Below are positions 18,409 to 27,917 of a DNA stretch of 64,000 bases, piece by piece. Below the pieces are notes generated by a model. That model did no database searches. It was not told where the DNA came from and saw nothing but the letters and a program-made list of their open reading frames with translations. Within the stretch, counting starts at the first letter, position 1; each line of letters opens with the position of its first letter. Made by a program: the position numbers and the translations under genes. The stretch is taken from assembly GCF_001467695.1 (NCBI RefSeq), contig NZ_LNYE01000022.1:186001-250000 (forward strand). The letters are read 5' to 3'. The stretch comes from Legionella gratiana. Lineage in GTDB: Bacteria > Pseudomonadota > Gammaproteobacteria > Legionellales > Legionellaceae.

Positions 18409-19140
18409 ATGATAGGTTCATTTTTCAAAAGATTTTTATGCCCTTTTCTCTCACTGATTTTAGTGGGTTGCGGAAAGAATTGGGCGCCAGTGAGTGAATT
18501 ACACTGGTCTTCTCAAAAAGTACATATAGTGAAACGTGGGGAGACCCTTTATTCAATCGCTTTTCGTTATGATACTAATTATAAGACTTTGGCACGTTTA
18601 AATCATATTAATCCGCCTTATTATTTAAGAGTAGGGCAAGTCATAAATTTAAGAAATATTCCGCGTAATAGGCAAGTTTCACGCAATCTCAGAACATACA
18701 AACCTTATTATGCTCCCCCTAGACCAAGACCAATCGTTATCCATTCACCTGTGAATCGATATGCTCGTTCTGCTTCAGGTTGGTTATGGCCAGTAAGCGG
18801 GCGTGTAGTTACTACATTTATTCCTGATCAAGGCAAAAAGGGTATAAATATTGCATGTAAAAAAGGTGAAAAAGTACTTGCGGCAGCAAATGGTGTTGTA
18901 GCTTATGCTGGAAGTGGTTTAGCAGGTTATGGTAATTTAATTATTATTAAACATAATTATGGTTATTTAACTGCTTATGGCCATAATGCACGAGTTATGG
19001 TTTCTGAGGGACAGTATGTGAAGGCGGGTCAGATTATTGCAGAAGCAGGTATTATTGACCATAAATATATAGGTCTTCATTTTGAAATTAGAAAGTCGGG
19101 TGTTCCTGTCAATCCATTGAATTATCTACAAAAAGGTTGA
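18409..19140 (+). CDS. nlpD: NlpD-type LysM/M23 lipoprotein, amidase activator
   Basis: 243 residues. The N-terminal signal ends in the lipobox LVGC. A LysM peptidoglycan-binding domain follows (HIVKRGETLYSIAFRY to VGQVINL, about residues 40-85), then a C-terminal M23 (LytM-fold) domain from WPVSGRVVTTF to LHFEIRKSGVPVNPL. The zinc-binding residues are degraded: the usual GxHxGxD is KKGINIA, with no His or Asp. This is as expected of NlpD, which has no catalysis of its own and activates the AmiC amidase at division. It starts 17 bases after surE and lies upstream of rpoS, whose promoter in enterics lies inside nlpD. Confidence 0.93.
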   Translation: MIGSFFKRFLCPFLSLILVGCGKNWAPVSELHWSSQKVHIVKRGETLYSIAFRYDTNYKTLARLNHINPPYYLRVGQVINLRNIPRNRQVSRNLRTYKPYYAPPRPRPIVIHSPVNRYARSASGWLWPVSGRVVTTFIPDQGKKGINIACKKGEKVLAAANGVVAYAGSGLAGYGNLIIIKHNYGYLTAYGHNARVMVSEGQYVKAGQIIAEAGIIDHKYIGLHFEIRKSGVPVNPLNYLQKG

Positions 19141-19292
19141 TAGACTACTTATAGTTAGAGCAGCAATACTTTTGTTATGAAGTATAATGTAGTTAACTTG
19201 AGTTATATAAATTAATATTTTATATCGACTGTTTTTATATTGAACCCAAAACAAGCAGTTTTGAAATAGGGCTAATACCATAGGTGAAAACA

Positions 19293-20315
19293 ATGCGCGA
19301 AGACGATGAGCCAATTAAAGAGCCGGAACCTAAAGATGAAGATTGGTCTGAGCCAGACGATGAATCACTTCTGATTGAAGAAGATCTTGATTCGTTAGTT
19401 GAGAAATCTGAAGATGATGATTTTGAACTTCCTGATTTTTCTGATGATGCTGCTTTTCCATCATTTCGAGGTAAAAATGCACTTAAAATGATGGATGCAA
19501 CGCAATTGTACTTAAGTGAAATTGGATTTTCACCTTTGCTTAGTGCTGAAGAAGAGGTGCATTATGCAACACTTGCTTTAAAAGGAGATGTTGCTGCTCG
19601 CAAAAAGATGATTGAGTCTAATTTGCGCTTGGTGGTTAAAATTTCACGACGTTACCTGAATCGAGGATTGCCTCTACTTGATTTAATTGAAGAGGGGAAT
19701 TTGGGATTAATGAAATCAGTAGAAAAATTCGATCCTAAGCGAGGATTCCGATTTTCTACATATGCAACTTGGTGGATTCGGCAAACGATCGAGCGAGCTA
19801 TAATGAACCAAACACGAACAATTCGTTTGCCGATTCATGTGGTTAAAGAACTGAATGTATATCTAAGAGCTGCAAGACAGCTGACACAAAAGCTTGATCA
19901 TGAACCTTCACCTGAAGAAATTGCTGAAATGGTTGATAAGCCTTTGGAAGATGTGCAAAAACTTTTAGGATTGAATGACAAAGTAACCTCTGTTGATACA
20001 CCTATAGGATTTGATGAAAATAAATCATTACTTGATACTATTCCTGATGAAAATAGTGTTAATCCTGCCGAGTTATTGACTAATGAAAACTTACGTTTAC
20101 ATATAGAATCTTTATTAGACAAGCTCACTGAAAATCAGCAGCAAGTTATTGCAAGAAGATTTGGCTTGAGAGGCTTTGAAAAAGCAACTTTAGAAGATGT
20201 AGGTAAGGAAATTGATTTGACACGTGAGCGGGTTCGTCAAATTCAAGTTGAAGCATTAAAAACATTGAGAAGTCTGTTGGAAAAAATGGGCCTAACACAA
20301 GAAGATCTGTTTTAG
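19293..20315 (+). CDS. rpoS: RNA polymerase sigma factor RpoS
   Basis: Stationary-phase sigma factor; in Legionella it takes part in the switch to the transmissive phase. I choose ATG 19293 with AGGTG six bases upstream over GTG 19284, giving 340 residues. A very acidic N-terminus (about 70 residues) precedes region 1.2 ([20 protein letters not shown]), region 2 ([54 protein letters not shown]), region 3 and region 4 ([30 protein letters not shown]). Wording fits RpoS better than RpoD or RpoH. A hairpin terminator follows. Confidence 0.96.
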   Translation: MREDDEPIKEPEPKDEDWSEPDDESLLIEEDLDSLVEKSEDDDFELPDFSDDAAFPSFRGKNALKMMDATQLYLSEIGFSPLLSAEEEVHYATLALKGDVAARKKMIESNLRLVVKISRRYLNRGLPLLDLIEEGNLGLMKSVEKFDPKRGFRFSTYATWWIRQTIERAIMNQTRTIRLPIHVVKELNVYLRAARQLTQKLDHEPSPEEIAEMVDKPLEDVQKLLGLNDKVTSVDTPIGFDENKSLLDTIPDENSVNPAELLTNENLRLHIESLLDKLTENQQQVIARRFGLRGFEKATLEDVGKEIDLTRERVRQIQVEALKTLRSLLEKMGLTQEDLF

Positions 20316-20345
20316 TTCTGTCTCAAATAATTTTAGAAAGTTGTT

Positions 20346-20386
20346 GGCCTGGGTGAGCATTATTGTTCACTCTGGCTGCTTTTTAT
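20346..20386 (+). terminator. rho-independent terminator after rpoS
   Basis: GGGTGAGCA-TTAT-TGTTCACTC forms a 9-bp stem with two G-U pairs, extended by GCC/GGC after one mismatch, then GCTTTTTATTT. Placement 30 bases past the rpoS stop fits. Confidence 0.75.
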
Positions 20387-20422
20387 TTATCTTAAAAACA
20401 CAGTTGAAAAGGAGTTGCTGTA

Positions 20423-20839
20423 ATGCAAAAAATCACTTTGTCTGCTTTAGCGTTATTTTCATCAGTAATTTATGCGGAACAATTAACAACATTTGCTGAT
20501 ATAGCTGATGCCGTTTCTCAAGGGAAAAAAATTACTTTAGTCATGAATCTTCAGGAATGTATTTCACCAAAAATGCCTTCGAATTCAATAATAGGGTCTG
20601 TGAGGCCCAATGCATTTTTAGTGATTAATAACAGCCGGATTACTGCTTCGGACAGACATTTTACGCTGGATAATCCTACTGCAATGGGGAATCCTACGTT
20701 TGAATATATTAAATATAATATTAATTCAGATGGAAGTGTCTCCATAAAGAATACAGTAATGAATGCTACCAATTACCAACAAATAGCAAGCTATCAAGTA
20801 GATTGTGAATTAAACAAAGGATTTAAAGCATTTGACTGA
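20423..20839 (+). CDS. VirK-like exported protein
   Basis: 138 residues with a good ribosome site (AAAGGAG) before ATG. A signal peptide of about 18 residues ends in YAE. The body (LTTFADIADAVSQGKKITLV, a Cys-containing strand, ITASDRHFTLDNPT, and a C-terminal second Cys) matches the VirK family first described in Agrobacterium. Legionella pneumophila has VirK-like proteins, and I recall one listed as a type II secretion substrate. The two Cys residues could pair. Function is unknown. It is probably its own transcript, between the rpoS terminator and a convergent hmgA. Confidence 0.7.
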   Translation: MQKITLSALALFSSVIYAEQLTTFADIADAVSQGKKITLVMNLQECISPKMPSNSIIGSVRPNAFLVINNSRITASDRHFTLDNPTAMGNPTFEYIKYNINSDGSVSIKNTVMNATNYQQIASYQVDCELNKGFKAFD

Positions 20840-20939
20840 GGTATTAGTATACCTCTTGGATGGATAGCACAAACGGTCAAATTTGAGCTTAGGGTGAGGG
20901 AACATGGCCGTTTTCCTGGATGGGATGATCGGTTTGTCT

Positions 20940-20980
20940 TGTAGCCGTTCAAGTAATGGTGTCCCATAGGAACGGCTACA
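20940..20980. terminator. perfect 11-bp inverted repeat between convergent genes
   Basis: TGTAGCCGTTC (20940-20950) and GAACGGCTACA (20970-20980) are perfect reverse complements, with a 19-base loop. They lie just past the hmgA stop and after the VirK-like gene. T-runs are weak, so it may be a processing or stability hairpin rather than a classic terminator. Confidence 0.5.
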
Positions 20981-20989
20981 TTCAATTCC

Positions 20990-22246
20990 TTAGTCAATAC
21001 TAAATGCTGGTTTAAGTCCTTGCCAGCAAGTCGCATAATTTTTCTGTCTTTCAGGAATACGCATTGCTTGTTCCGTGACTTGCCATACATCTCTTGTTTC
21101 AAACATAAAGGCTAATGTATTTAGATAAGATTCAGGTTTTAGTGTTTGTGCTACGGCTTTCTCATAGCTTGTTTGATCGGGCCCATGAGGCGTCATACAA
21201 TTATGAATGCTTACGCCACCTGGTGAAAAGCCTTCTTTTTTGGCATCATATTCACCATATACAAGACCCATTAATTCATTCATGTAGTTACGGTGATAAT
21301 AAGGAGGTCTGAACGTATGCTCGGCGACCATCCATCGGGGAGGAAAAATCACAAAATCCAAATTGGCTACACCAGGGGTGTCACTTTCTGAAGATAATAC
21401 TGTAAAAATACTAGGATCAGGATGATCAAAGCTTACTGTATTAATTGTATTAAACAAGCTTAAATCATAACAGTACGGGGCATAATTACCATGCCAAGCA
21501 ACTACATTAAGTGGAGAGTGATTACATTTTGTCGTCCATAACTTATTTTGATATTTGCAAATTAGGGTAGTGTCAGTTTGATTTTGTTCAAATGCGGCTA
21601 CAGGATATTGAAAATGTCTTGGATTAGCTAATCCATTGGCACCAATGATTCCGAGTTGGGGTAATGTTAATGGACTACCGCTATTCTCACAAAGATAACC
21701 TCTTGCTTCCGAGCTAATGAGTTCCATTTTGAATGTAACACCACGAGGAATTACAGCGATCATTCCTGGACATATGTTTAATTTACCAAATTCAGTGTGT
21801 AGATTCACTTCCCCCATATAAGGAACAAAGAGCATTTCTCCATCATTATTAGCAAAGTATTTATCATGCATCGAGTGAGAGCATTGATAGAGATACGCAT
21901 TGACTAGAGGGGTTCCTGCTAGATGGAATAGACCATCAACAAAGTCAAAATTTTCTTCTTTGAATAAATTAAGTGGTGACCAGCGCAATGGATTAGGGGA
22001 TTGCTCTGCATGATAAGGTTTAAAGAGCTCTAATTCATAAGCATGATACGTTCCTCGTACCACAGACGGCAATATACGGTAAAGCCAACTGCGTAAATTA
22101 CTATGTCTTGGACGAGTAAAAGCTGTGCCGCTTAACTGCTCTGCATAAAGACCTAAATTACAGTGTTGAGGTGAGTTTTGACTATTAGGTAAGGCACCTG
22201 GAACTGCTTCAGTTTGATGATAATTACCAAATCCTTGCAAATACAC
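20990..22246 (-). CDS. hmgA: homogentisate 1,2-dioxygenase
   Basis: Opens the ring of homogentisate in tyrosine and phenylalanine breakdown, giving maleylacetoacetate. The 418-residue protein shows the family marks [16 protein letters not shown] at the N-terminus, [19 protein letters not shown] and the iron-site segment [19 protein letters not shown]. The start is GTG 22246 behind a strong AAGGAG site. Unoxidised homogentisate polymerises to the brown pyomelanin pigment of Legionella, so the state of this gene influences pigmentation. The downstream pathway genes are not adjacent. Confidence 0.96.
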   Translation of the reverse strand: MYLQGFGNYHQTEAVPGALPNSQNSPQHCNLGLYAEQLSGTAFTRPRHSNLRSWLYRILPSVVRGTYHAYELELFKPYHAEQSPNPLRWSPLNLFKEENFDFVDGLFHLAGTPLVNAYLYQCSHSMHDKYFANNDGEMLFVPYMGEVNLHTEFGKLNICPGMIAVIPRGVTFKMELISSEARGYLCENSGSPLTLPQLGIIGANGLANPRHFQYPVAAFEQNQTDTTLICKYQNKLWTTKCNHSPLNVVAWHGNYAPYCYDLSLFNTINTVSFDHPDPSIFTVLSSESDTPGVANLDFVIFPPRWMVAEHTFRPPYYHRNYMNELMGLVYGEYDAKKEGFSPGGVSIHNCMTPHGPDQTSYEKAVAQTLKPESYLNTLAFMFETRDVWQVTEQAMRIPERQKNYATCWQGLKPAFSID

Positions 22247-22550
22247 TGTTTCTCTCCTTTAGAGTTGGCTTATTGATAGTCTTGGGATGATGATAGAGTA
22301 GTTACTTAGGAACGTTTTCCAAAGTAACGATTTTCATCTTTTAGACCGCAATTACTTAAAAACTTAATAACTGGTGGCTACTATAGTCTAAAAATGCTCA
22401 AAATGTCGAGATCAAATAGCTTCGGTTATTCTTTATTAACAAAAGAATATGTATAATCCTAGAAAAAGTAGTGGGGTCCTACTATGCGTTACCCAACTGC
22501 CTTTTCTAGGATAATTGATGCAAGTTGAAATCAGGTTTTGAGGTACTATT
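22247..22550. promoter_or_regulatory. divergent hmgA-yebC intergenic region
   Basis: 304 bases between divergent genes. The right part holds a TATAAT hexamer (22452-22457) followed immediately by a folded element described separately. The left part is AT-rich and should hold the hmgA promoter, which I cannot pinpoint. No open frame of interest is seen. Confidence 0.5.
22452..22512 (+). promoter_or_regulatory. TATAAT box followed by a hairpin leader element (copy A)
   Basis: TATAAT at 22452-22457 overlaps the start of an 11-bp outer helix: ATCCTAGAAAA (22456-22466) pairs with TTTTCTAGGAT (22502-22512). Inside is the hairpin AGTAG-TGGGGTC-CTACT (22467-22483). A second copy with the same outer helix and a 7-base inner loop lies upstream of bamD at 52189-52261, where the inner stem is AGCAG/CTGCT. 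It sits about 40 bases before yebC and would form the 5' leader if transcription starts at the TATAAT. Confidence 0.55.
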
Positions 22551-23294
22551 ATGGCTGGTCATAGTAAATGGGCGAATATTAAATTCCGAAAAGGGGTGCA
22601 AGATGCTAAACGAGGAAAAATATTCACTAAATTAATTCGAGAGATTACCGTTGCGGCTCGTCTTAGTGGGGGAGATGAATCATCAAATCCAAGATTAAGA
22701 GATGCTGTAAAAAAAGCACTTAGTGCGAATATGAAGCGCGACACCATTGATAATGCGATTAAACGGGGTGTTGGGGGGCTTGATGGTGAGGCAATGGTTG
22801 TTATGCGTTATGAGGGCTATGGTCCCGGTGGAGTTGCTGTTCTTGTAGATTGCTTGTCTGATAATAAAAATAGAACTGTATCTGAGGTACGTCATGCATT
22901 CACAAAGAATGGGGGTAACTTGGGTACCGATGGTTCAGTGTCCTATCTTTTTACGAATCAAGGCGAAATTCTTATGGAACCTGGCCAATCTGAAGAACGA
23001 GTGATGGAAGTCGCAATTGACGCTGGAGCAAATGATGTTTCTGTTGAAGAAGGGCAGATTGAGGTGATTGTACCTGTAGAAGCGTATCATAGTGTATTAA
23101 ATGCTTTAACAGATGCAGGATTGAAGATTGAACAATCTCATTTAACCATGCGTGCTCAAACTTTAGTACTTATTGATGATGAATCAGCACAAAGTTTGCT
23201 GAAATTAATCGATATGCTCGAGGATTTAGATGATGTACAGGAAGTATACAGCAATGCTGAATTTTCAGAAAAAATATTAGAATCAATGAATTAA
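22551..23294 (+). CDS. yebC: YebC/PmpR family DNA-binding or translation-associated protein
   Basis: 247 residues, standard length, beginning [20 protein letters not shown], the family signature, and containing [20 protein letters not shown] and [15 protein letters not shown]. Members have been reported as transcriptional regulators and, more recently, as ribosome-associated factors. The gene leads yebC-ruvC-ruvA; its stop codon shares one base with the ruvC start, so they are one operon. Confidence 0.95.
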   Translation: MAGHSKWANIKFRKGVQDAKRGKIFTKLIREITVAARLSGGDESSNPRLRDAVKKALSANMKRDTIDNAIKRGVGGLDGEAMVVMRYEGYGPGGVAVLVDCLSDNKNRTVSEVRHAFTKNGGNLGTDGSVSYLFTNQGEILMEPGQSEERVMEVAIDAGANDVSVEEGQIEVIVPVEAYHSVLNALTDAGLKIEQSHLTMRAQTLVLIDDESAQSLLKLIDMLEDLDDVQEVYSNAEFSEKILESMN

Positions 23295-23812
23295 TGACTA
23301 TTATTTTAGGGATAGATCCTGGTTCAAGGATTACGGGTTATGGTCTAATAAAAGAAGCAGATCGTAAAATTGAATACATTGATAGTGGGTGTATACGCAC
23401 TACGCCAGATAGTGAGTTGAGTCAAAAATTGTTGCAAATTTATGATGGAATTTGCCAATTAATGGATCATTATTCGCCTACAGAAGTGGCTATCGAACAA
23501 GTATTCATGCATGAAAATCCCAATTCTGCTTTAAAATTGGGACATGCACGAGGTGTTGCTATGGTAGCAGCAGCTTCACATCGTGTTAAAGTCAGTGAGT
23601 ATTCGGCACGGGAAATCAAACAGACTGTAGTGGGTTATGGTGCGGCTGAAAAAATTCAAGTAAGTCATATGGTGGTGAGTTTGCTTGCTTTAAATAAGGC
23701 TCCTCAAAAGGATGCTGCAGATGCCTTAGCCATAGCAATCTGTCATAGTCATATGCGCTATCATTTATCAACTGTGATCGGTAGACGAGGATTAAGGAGA
23801 AGGAAAAGATGA
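23294..23812 (+). CDS. ruvC: Holliday junction resolvase RuvC
   Basis: Cuts Holliday junctions symmetrically after RuvAB branch migration. At 172 residues it has the normal length. The four acidic catalytic positions are visible in [14 protein letters not shown] (Asp), [12 protein letters not shown] (Glu) and [15 protein letters not shown] (two Asp). It ends in a basic tail (RRGLRRRKR). The start overlaps the yebC stop by one base, and the stop overlaps the ruvA start by four (ATGA). Confidence 0.97.
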   Translation: MTIILGIDPGSRITGYGLIKEADRKIEYIDSGCIRTTPDSELSQKLLQIYDGICQLMDHYSPTEVAIEQVFMHENPNSALKLGHARGVAMVAAASHRVKVSEYSAREIKQTVVGYGAAEKIQVSHMVVSLLALNKAPQKDAADALAIAICHSHMRYHLSTVIGRRGLRRRKR

Positions 23813-24405
23813 TTGGTTGGTTGGATGGGCATATTGTTGATAAACATCAGCCAGGAAAGTTAGTGCTCAATGTCCATGGAGTTGGATATGATGTGGAAAC
23901 CTCATTAAATACCTTTTTTAAATTAGATGCCATCAATAGTTCAGTGGGTTTACATATACATACTATTGTTCGAGAAGATGCGTTACTTTTATATGGTTTT
24001 TTAGATCGCCAAGAACGAGAATTATTTAGGGCTTTAATTAAAGTAAACGGAGTAGGTCCAAAACTAGCTATGTCCGTTCTTTCGAGTATTACTCCCAATG
24101 AGTTTATTCAATGCATTCAACAGGAAAATGCTGATTTTTTGATGAAATTACCAGGCATAGGTAAGAAAACAGCTGAACGATTGGTAGTAGAAATGCGTGA
24201 TAGCTTGAAACAATTTTCTGTGTCTGTTTCTGACTCTGTAAAATCTAATCCTATGATGAGTGGTCAGGATGAGGCAGTGAGTGCTTTAGAAGCATTGGGA
24301 TATAAGCCTCAAGAAGCGTTAAAAGCAGTTAATAAGGTAAATGATGGTTTGAAAAGTTGCGAGCAGTTAATTCGAGAAGCGTTGCAAGTGTTAGCTCGAG
24401 GATGA
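23809..24405 (+). CDS. ruvA: Holliday junction branch-migration subunit RuvA
   Basis: Binds Holliday junctions as a tetramer and loads RuvB. The 198-residue protein shows an N-terminal OB domain ([20 protein letters not shown]), two helix-hairpin-helix motifs ([30 protein letters not shown]) and the C-terminal RuvB-binding domain ([17 protein letters not shown]). ruvB, usually next, does not follow; a convergent unrelated gene does. Confidence 0.97.
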   Translation: MIGWLDGHIVDKHQPGKLVLNVHGVGYDVETSLNTFFKLDAINSSVGLHIHTIVREDALLLYGFLDRQERELFRALIKVNGVGPKLAMSVLSSITPNEFIQCIQQENADFLMKLPGIGKKTAERLVVEMRDSLKQFSVSVSDSVKSNPMMSGQDEAVSALEALGYKPQEALKAVNKVNDGLKSCEQLIREALQVLARG

Positions 24406-24502
24406 GCCTATTTTTGAGAATAAATTTTGGAATTTTGCATCCCTGCTCGGATTGATTCAATCCATTACGGCCGTTAAAAAAGATGAGCGAACTCAGTACA
24501 CT

Positions 24503-25294
24503 TTAAAAAATCTGGCATGGGTTATTTTTTTCTACTTCTTGATCTATAGTCTTATCCTTATTTCTTATTTCATTGATTTGTTGTTTCATATTTTTCATAG
24601 TTTCTTTAAGTTCTACTTTATCTTCCATATTTTTACCAGTTTTAAGAAAAAAGCGTTTTTCCTGAGATTGGTTTAAATAAGACTCTATAAATGCTTTTCT
24701 TTCTGGGTCTGCCATAAGCGATTGATTTTTTATTATTTGCTGATGATACTTATCTAAAAGGGCGCAATAGGCGAATTGATCCTTTGGACGAACAGGGGAA
24801 GCCATACTCATGCGGTATTCTAAAGATTTTAACGCCTCAGAATAAGACAAAATAGGAATACCTTGCTTCTTTACAGAAGTAACTAACTGCAGCCCAAAAT
24901 CTTGAGCGTCTGCTAATTGGACAGTAATATCAGGCCATTTTTTCTCTTTGTGCTCAAGTTTATAATCGCACACGCCCCCTAAACCTTTTTTAGATGGATC
25001 TTTCGTGATTTTAAAAGGGAATTCCGAGATATTTTTTAAAGCTTCCATTATTTGATGTGCTTTTAAAGGATTTGAGACGAGAATATCAATATCTCCTGGA
25101 TTTTCAAATCCATGTGTTGAATATTCAACTCCATGTAAGAGTAATCCCATACTGCCTTGAACGATGGGTTTGATTTGATTGCTTTTATTTGTTTGATCCC
25201 ACTTTTGGAAACATTGCGTCAAATTTCTCGCTACACAACAGAGGTGATCAGTAGAATAATTAATAGGTTCTGAATTTGATTTAGAATTCATCAT
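24503..25294 (-). CDS. nucleotidyltransferase-fold protein
   Basis: 263 residues. The segment VQGSMGLLLHG followed by PGDIDILVSNP gives the G-S...D-x-D arrangement of the polymerase-beta nucleotidyltransferase superfamily, including antitoxin-like and aminoglycoside-modifying relatives. The rest holds KEKKWPDITVQLADA with another acidic position and a helical, Lys-rich C-terminus from about residue 200 that may be coiled coil. No partner toxin or HEPN gene lies next to it. Substrate is unknown. It is convergent with ruvA. Confidence 0.6.
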   Translation of the reverse strand: MMNSKSNSEPINYSTDHLCCVARNLTQCFQKWDQTNKSNQIKPIVQGSMGLLLHGVEYSTHGFENPGDIDILVSNPLKAHQIMEALKNISEFPFKITKDPSKKGLGGVCDYKLEHKEKKWPDITVQLADAQDFGLQLVTSVKKQGIPILSYSEALKSLEYRMSMASPVRPKDQFAYCALLDKYHQQIIKNQSLMADPERKAFIESYLNQSQEKRFFLKTGKNMEDKVELKETMKNMKQQINEIRNKDKTIDQEVEKNNPCQIF

Positions 25295-25733
25295 TAACTC
25301 TTACAATTAATTTATATATTATTTAATCATAAAGATTAATATTAGTACAATTGATTGTGTTTATATGTTATATCAATGAATTGAATATTGAACTGATAAA
25401 AGCAGTTGATCTCTATTACGAAAATCAACTGCTTTTTTAGGATTGCCGTTATCATTGAACGAGAGAATAGACTAAAGGAGGGGCGGGGAAAGGAGAAAGG
25501 CTTCGTTAATGCATTTAATCCCGGAATAAAAAGATTTGTACCCACGATAGGTTAGAGATGATGCCCATGTAAGTAGATCCTTCGCGCAAAAAACACACTC
25601 AGGATGACCTACCTAGTACTCTTTCAAAGGAAAAAAGATCGCTTACCATTGAATTGTTCAAATCTGGGTACAATGAAACTTTCTAGGAAGTTACCAATGA
25701 TTTATTATTGCTCTACAAGGAAGGCGTATCTAC
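25295..25733. other. 439-base intergenic region with one terminator
   Basis: It holds a strong hairpin at 25398-25438 (separate entry). At about 25568-25605 there is a degenerate stretch (GATCCTTCGCGC ... CTCAGGATGAC) resembling a decayed dispersed palindrome. The short open frame at 25342-25545 has no ribosome site and runs through the terminator, so I see no gene. Confidence 0.6.
25398..25438. terminator. bidirectional rho-independent terminator
   Basis: AAAAGCAGTTGAT (25398-25410) pairs with ATCAACTGCTTTT (25424-25436) over 13 bp, with T-runs on both strands. It lies about 300 bases past the corA stop (minus-strand direction is away from it) and upstream of the nucleotidyltransferase gene, so which transcript it ends is unclear. 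Confidence 0.7.
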
Positions 25734-26714
25734 TTAAAACCATTTCTTCTTTTTAAAGTATCTAAAGGGTACCCATGCAGAAAAAAACATCATAATAAGT
25801 GCAATAGGATAACCTATATACCAACGTAACTCCGGCATATGTTCAAAATTCATGCCATATATACTTGCAATTAACGTTGGTGGTAAAAAGACAACAGCAG
25901 CCATAGAGAAAATTTTAATGATATTATTTTGTTCTATGTTGATCATACCTAGAGTTGCATCAAGTAAGAAATTAAATTTGGTAGATAGGAAACTTGCATA
26001 ATCATTGATGGCATTGATATCTTTATTAATTATTATTAAAGACGACCGCATGTCTTTGGATATTTCAGGACCATGAGTTTGTTCTAGGAACGAGATTAAT
26101 CGAATCAATGACACTAAGCTTTCTCCTGCTTTAGTTCCTAGATCACCATTTGCCCCTATATTTTGTAATATCTGTTTATAATCAGTTTCGTTTATTGTTG
26201 GGTTGCTTGCTTTTGAGTGAAAAATTAGTTGTGAAATTTCATCAAATTTATGGCTTATTTTTTCTAAAATATCAGCAAGCCTTTCTGTTGCTGTATCTAA
26301 TAATTCAATGAGCATCGATGTTGCATTGAATACCTTTGTTTTCGATCGTAATAATTTTGAACTAAACAAATCAAACGTATAAAGTTTAGTATAACGTACA
26401 GTAATTAATTGTTTCTTAGTAAGAATGAACGTGACTACATCAGTTTTTACTTCAGGTAAATCTGACATAGCAACCATGGTTGCTGTCATAAAGAGAACAT
26501 TATTTTCAATATACAGACGGCTGGAAGGTTCAATTTCTTCCATTTCCTTTTTAGTAGGAATTTCAAGTTGCAATTGTTCCTCGACAATTGTTTCTTCTTT
26601 TTTTGTTGGACATATCAAATCTATCCATAACGCATTATCAAGTAGGTGATTATTAGCTTCTTTAAGTTCTTCAGACTGTATGCCTGATTGTGTTTGAAAA
26701 TAAATAACCACCAT
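25734..26714 (-). CDS. corA: CorA-family divalent metal ion transporter
   Basis: 326 residues. A large soluble N-terminal domain of alpha/beta type with long helices precedes two C-terminal membrane segments (about 265-285 and 297-315). The first ends in the diagnostic loop IYGMNFEHMPEL, the GMN selectivity motif. The C-terminus is basic (YFKKKKWF), as in CorA. CorA forms pentameric Mg2+ or Co2+ channels in the inner membrane. The gene symbol is by family; the exact ion is not shown by sequence. Confidence 0.9.
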   Translation of the reverse strand: MVVIYFQTQSGIQSEELKEANNHLLDNALWIDLICPTKKEETIVEEQLQLEIPTKKEMEEIEPSSRLYIENNVLFMTATMVAMSDLPEVKTDVVTFILTKKQLITVRYTKLYTFDLFSSKLLRSKTKVFNATSMLIELLDTATERLADILEKISHKFDEISQLIFHSKASNPTINETDYKQILQNIGANGDLGTKAGESLVSLIRLISFLEQTHGPEISKDMRSSLIIINKDINAINDYASFLSTKFNFLLDATLGMINIEQNNIIKIFSMAAVVFLPPTLIASIYGMNFEHMPELRWYIGYPIALIMMFFSAWVPFRYFKKKKWF

Positions 26715-26872
26715 GTTTTCTTATCCTTATGAGTTCAAGTAAATACTGATATTAGCTTACCTTATTTTTTAGATCATTAAATCTTATCATTAGAGCCTAC
26801 GCAAAGAAAAATTGATCTAAATTTGGGTTTGCCTGAAGAGTGAATAATCGCCAGGCATTTTATATTGAAAAC

Positions 26873-27562
26873 TCATTTGAAAAGAGCATATTGGGAGTGA
26901 CTTAGAAAGTAGCTATCAGGATAATAGGCAAATAATACAGAGCCGTTTTTAATGGTATTGATGATGAATTTTGCTAGGCTTGCAGCGATTGCAGGACAGC
27001 CCCATGAACAGCCAGCACGGCCTGTTTCTTTGATAAATGAAGGTTCCACATACCATGCTCCATGTACCACAACTCGTCGAGTGTGCGCGTTAGAGTTTAA
27101 GTCTTTCTCTAAGCCTTCGAGGTTTAAAGAATAACCTTTATGTCCTATATAAGTATCTTCAGTAATATAGGTTCCAAGGCTGGATTCTTTGCTCAACATC
27201 TCGTTAGAAAACTTATATGGGATAGGACCTCTGCCTGAATTTTTACCATGTGCAACATAGGTTTTAAGTACTAAAGTATACTTTTTCATATCAAAAATCC
27301 ACATGCGACGTCGATTAGATGGAACAGAAAAGTCGATAATTGTAAGAATTGGATTTTTGACTTTTCCTTGAACAAAAGCTTTTTTATAGGCTCTTAAAGC
27401 AAGTTTAATTACCTCTTTATTTAACTTTGGAGCTGAGTGGCTTAGTTTTTGTAATATGACTTGCTCAATGGGAGGATTTATCTTTTGTTCTATGTTAGTG
27501 TTTGGAGCTGGATAATGATGTGTTATTACTAGGGATAATAAAAAAGCAATTGGTTTAATCAT
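26873..27562 (-). CDS. murein L,D-transpeptidase catalytic-domain protein
   Basis: 229 residues with an N-terminal signal segment (about 1-17). The C-terminal half carries VVVHGAWYVEPSF and GRAGCSWGCPAIA, i.e. the HG...S-x-GC pattern of YkuD-type L,D-transpeptidases, with the second Cys the likely nucleophile. It belongs to the longer YkuD_2-like group that begins with a helical domain (LKLALRAYKKAF-like). It probably crosslinks or edits peptidoglycan in the periplasm. It is a single gene between corA and pmrB, all on the minus strand. Confidence 0.8.
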   Translation of the reverse strand: MIKPIAFLLSLVITHHYPAPNTNIEQKINPPIEQVILQKLSHSAPKLNKEVIKLALRAYKKAFVQGKVKNPILTIIDFSVPSNRRRMWIFDMKKYTLVLKTYVAHGKNSGRGPIPYKFSNEMLSKESSLGTYITEDTYIGHKGYSLNLEGLEKDLNSNAHTRRVVVHGAWYVEPSFIKETGRAGCSWGCPAIAASLAKFIINTIKNGSVLFAYYPDSYFLSHSQYALFK

Positions 27563-27917
27563 TGTGCCTCACATATTTTGGGGATTAAAAATAGAACCTA
27601 TACTGCATTGAGAGTCATTTCATCATGAGTTTTGGCGCGTCAATCACCATTGATGCTTTCTTGCTAACCCCATGAATTAACTGATTTTTTACCGAAACTA
27701 AAAAATCGAATTTCTTCCTGACATAGCCTATATATGGCTAAGATTATTCGTAAAGGTCTTAATTTAATCGAAACTTCAAGGTTAAATTATAACCATAAAG
27801 ATTTAAATTAATCCAATTTGTTGTTTTTATATATCATATAAGAGAGATAAATATGTTATTAGTAACAGTTAATTAACGCTCCTAAGAGAAGGATGTATAA
27901 ATGAATAACCACGCTAA
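27563..27917. other. 355-base intergenic region, no gene seen
   Basis: Very AT-rich, with stop codons in all frames, between the L,D-transpeptidase start and the pmrB stop. It should hold the promoter of the L,D-transpeptidase gene near its right-hand side of the start. I see no convincing hairpin or repeat. Confidence 0.5.

Noticed and set aside
25342-25545. Open frame of 67 codons on the minus strand
   Set aside because: No ribosome site, odd composition, and it spans a strong terminator hairpin.
25568-25605. Second copy of the lysS-side palindrome
   Set aside because: Only a rough similarity of wording and no intact arms; mentioned in the region note but not called as a repeat.
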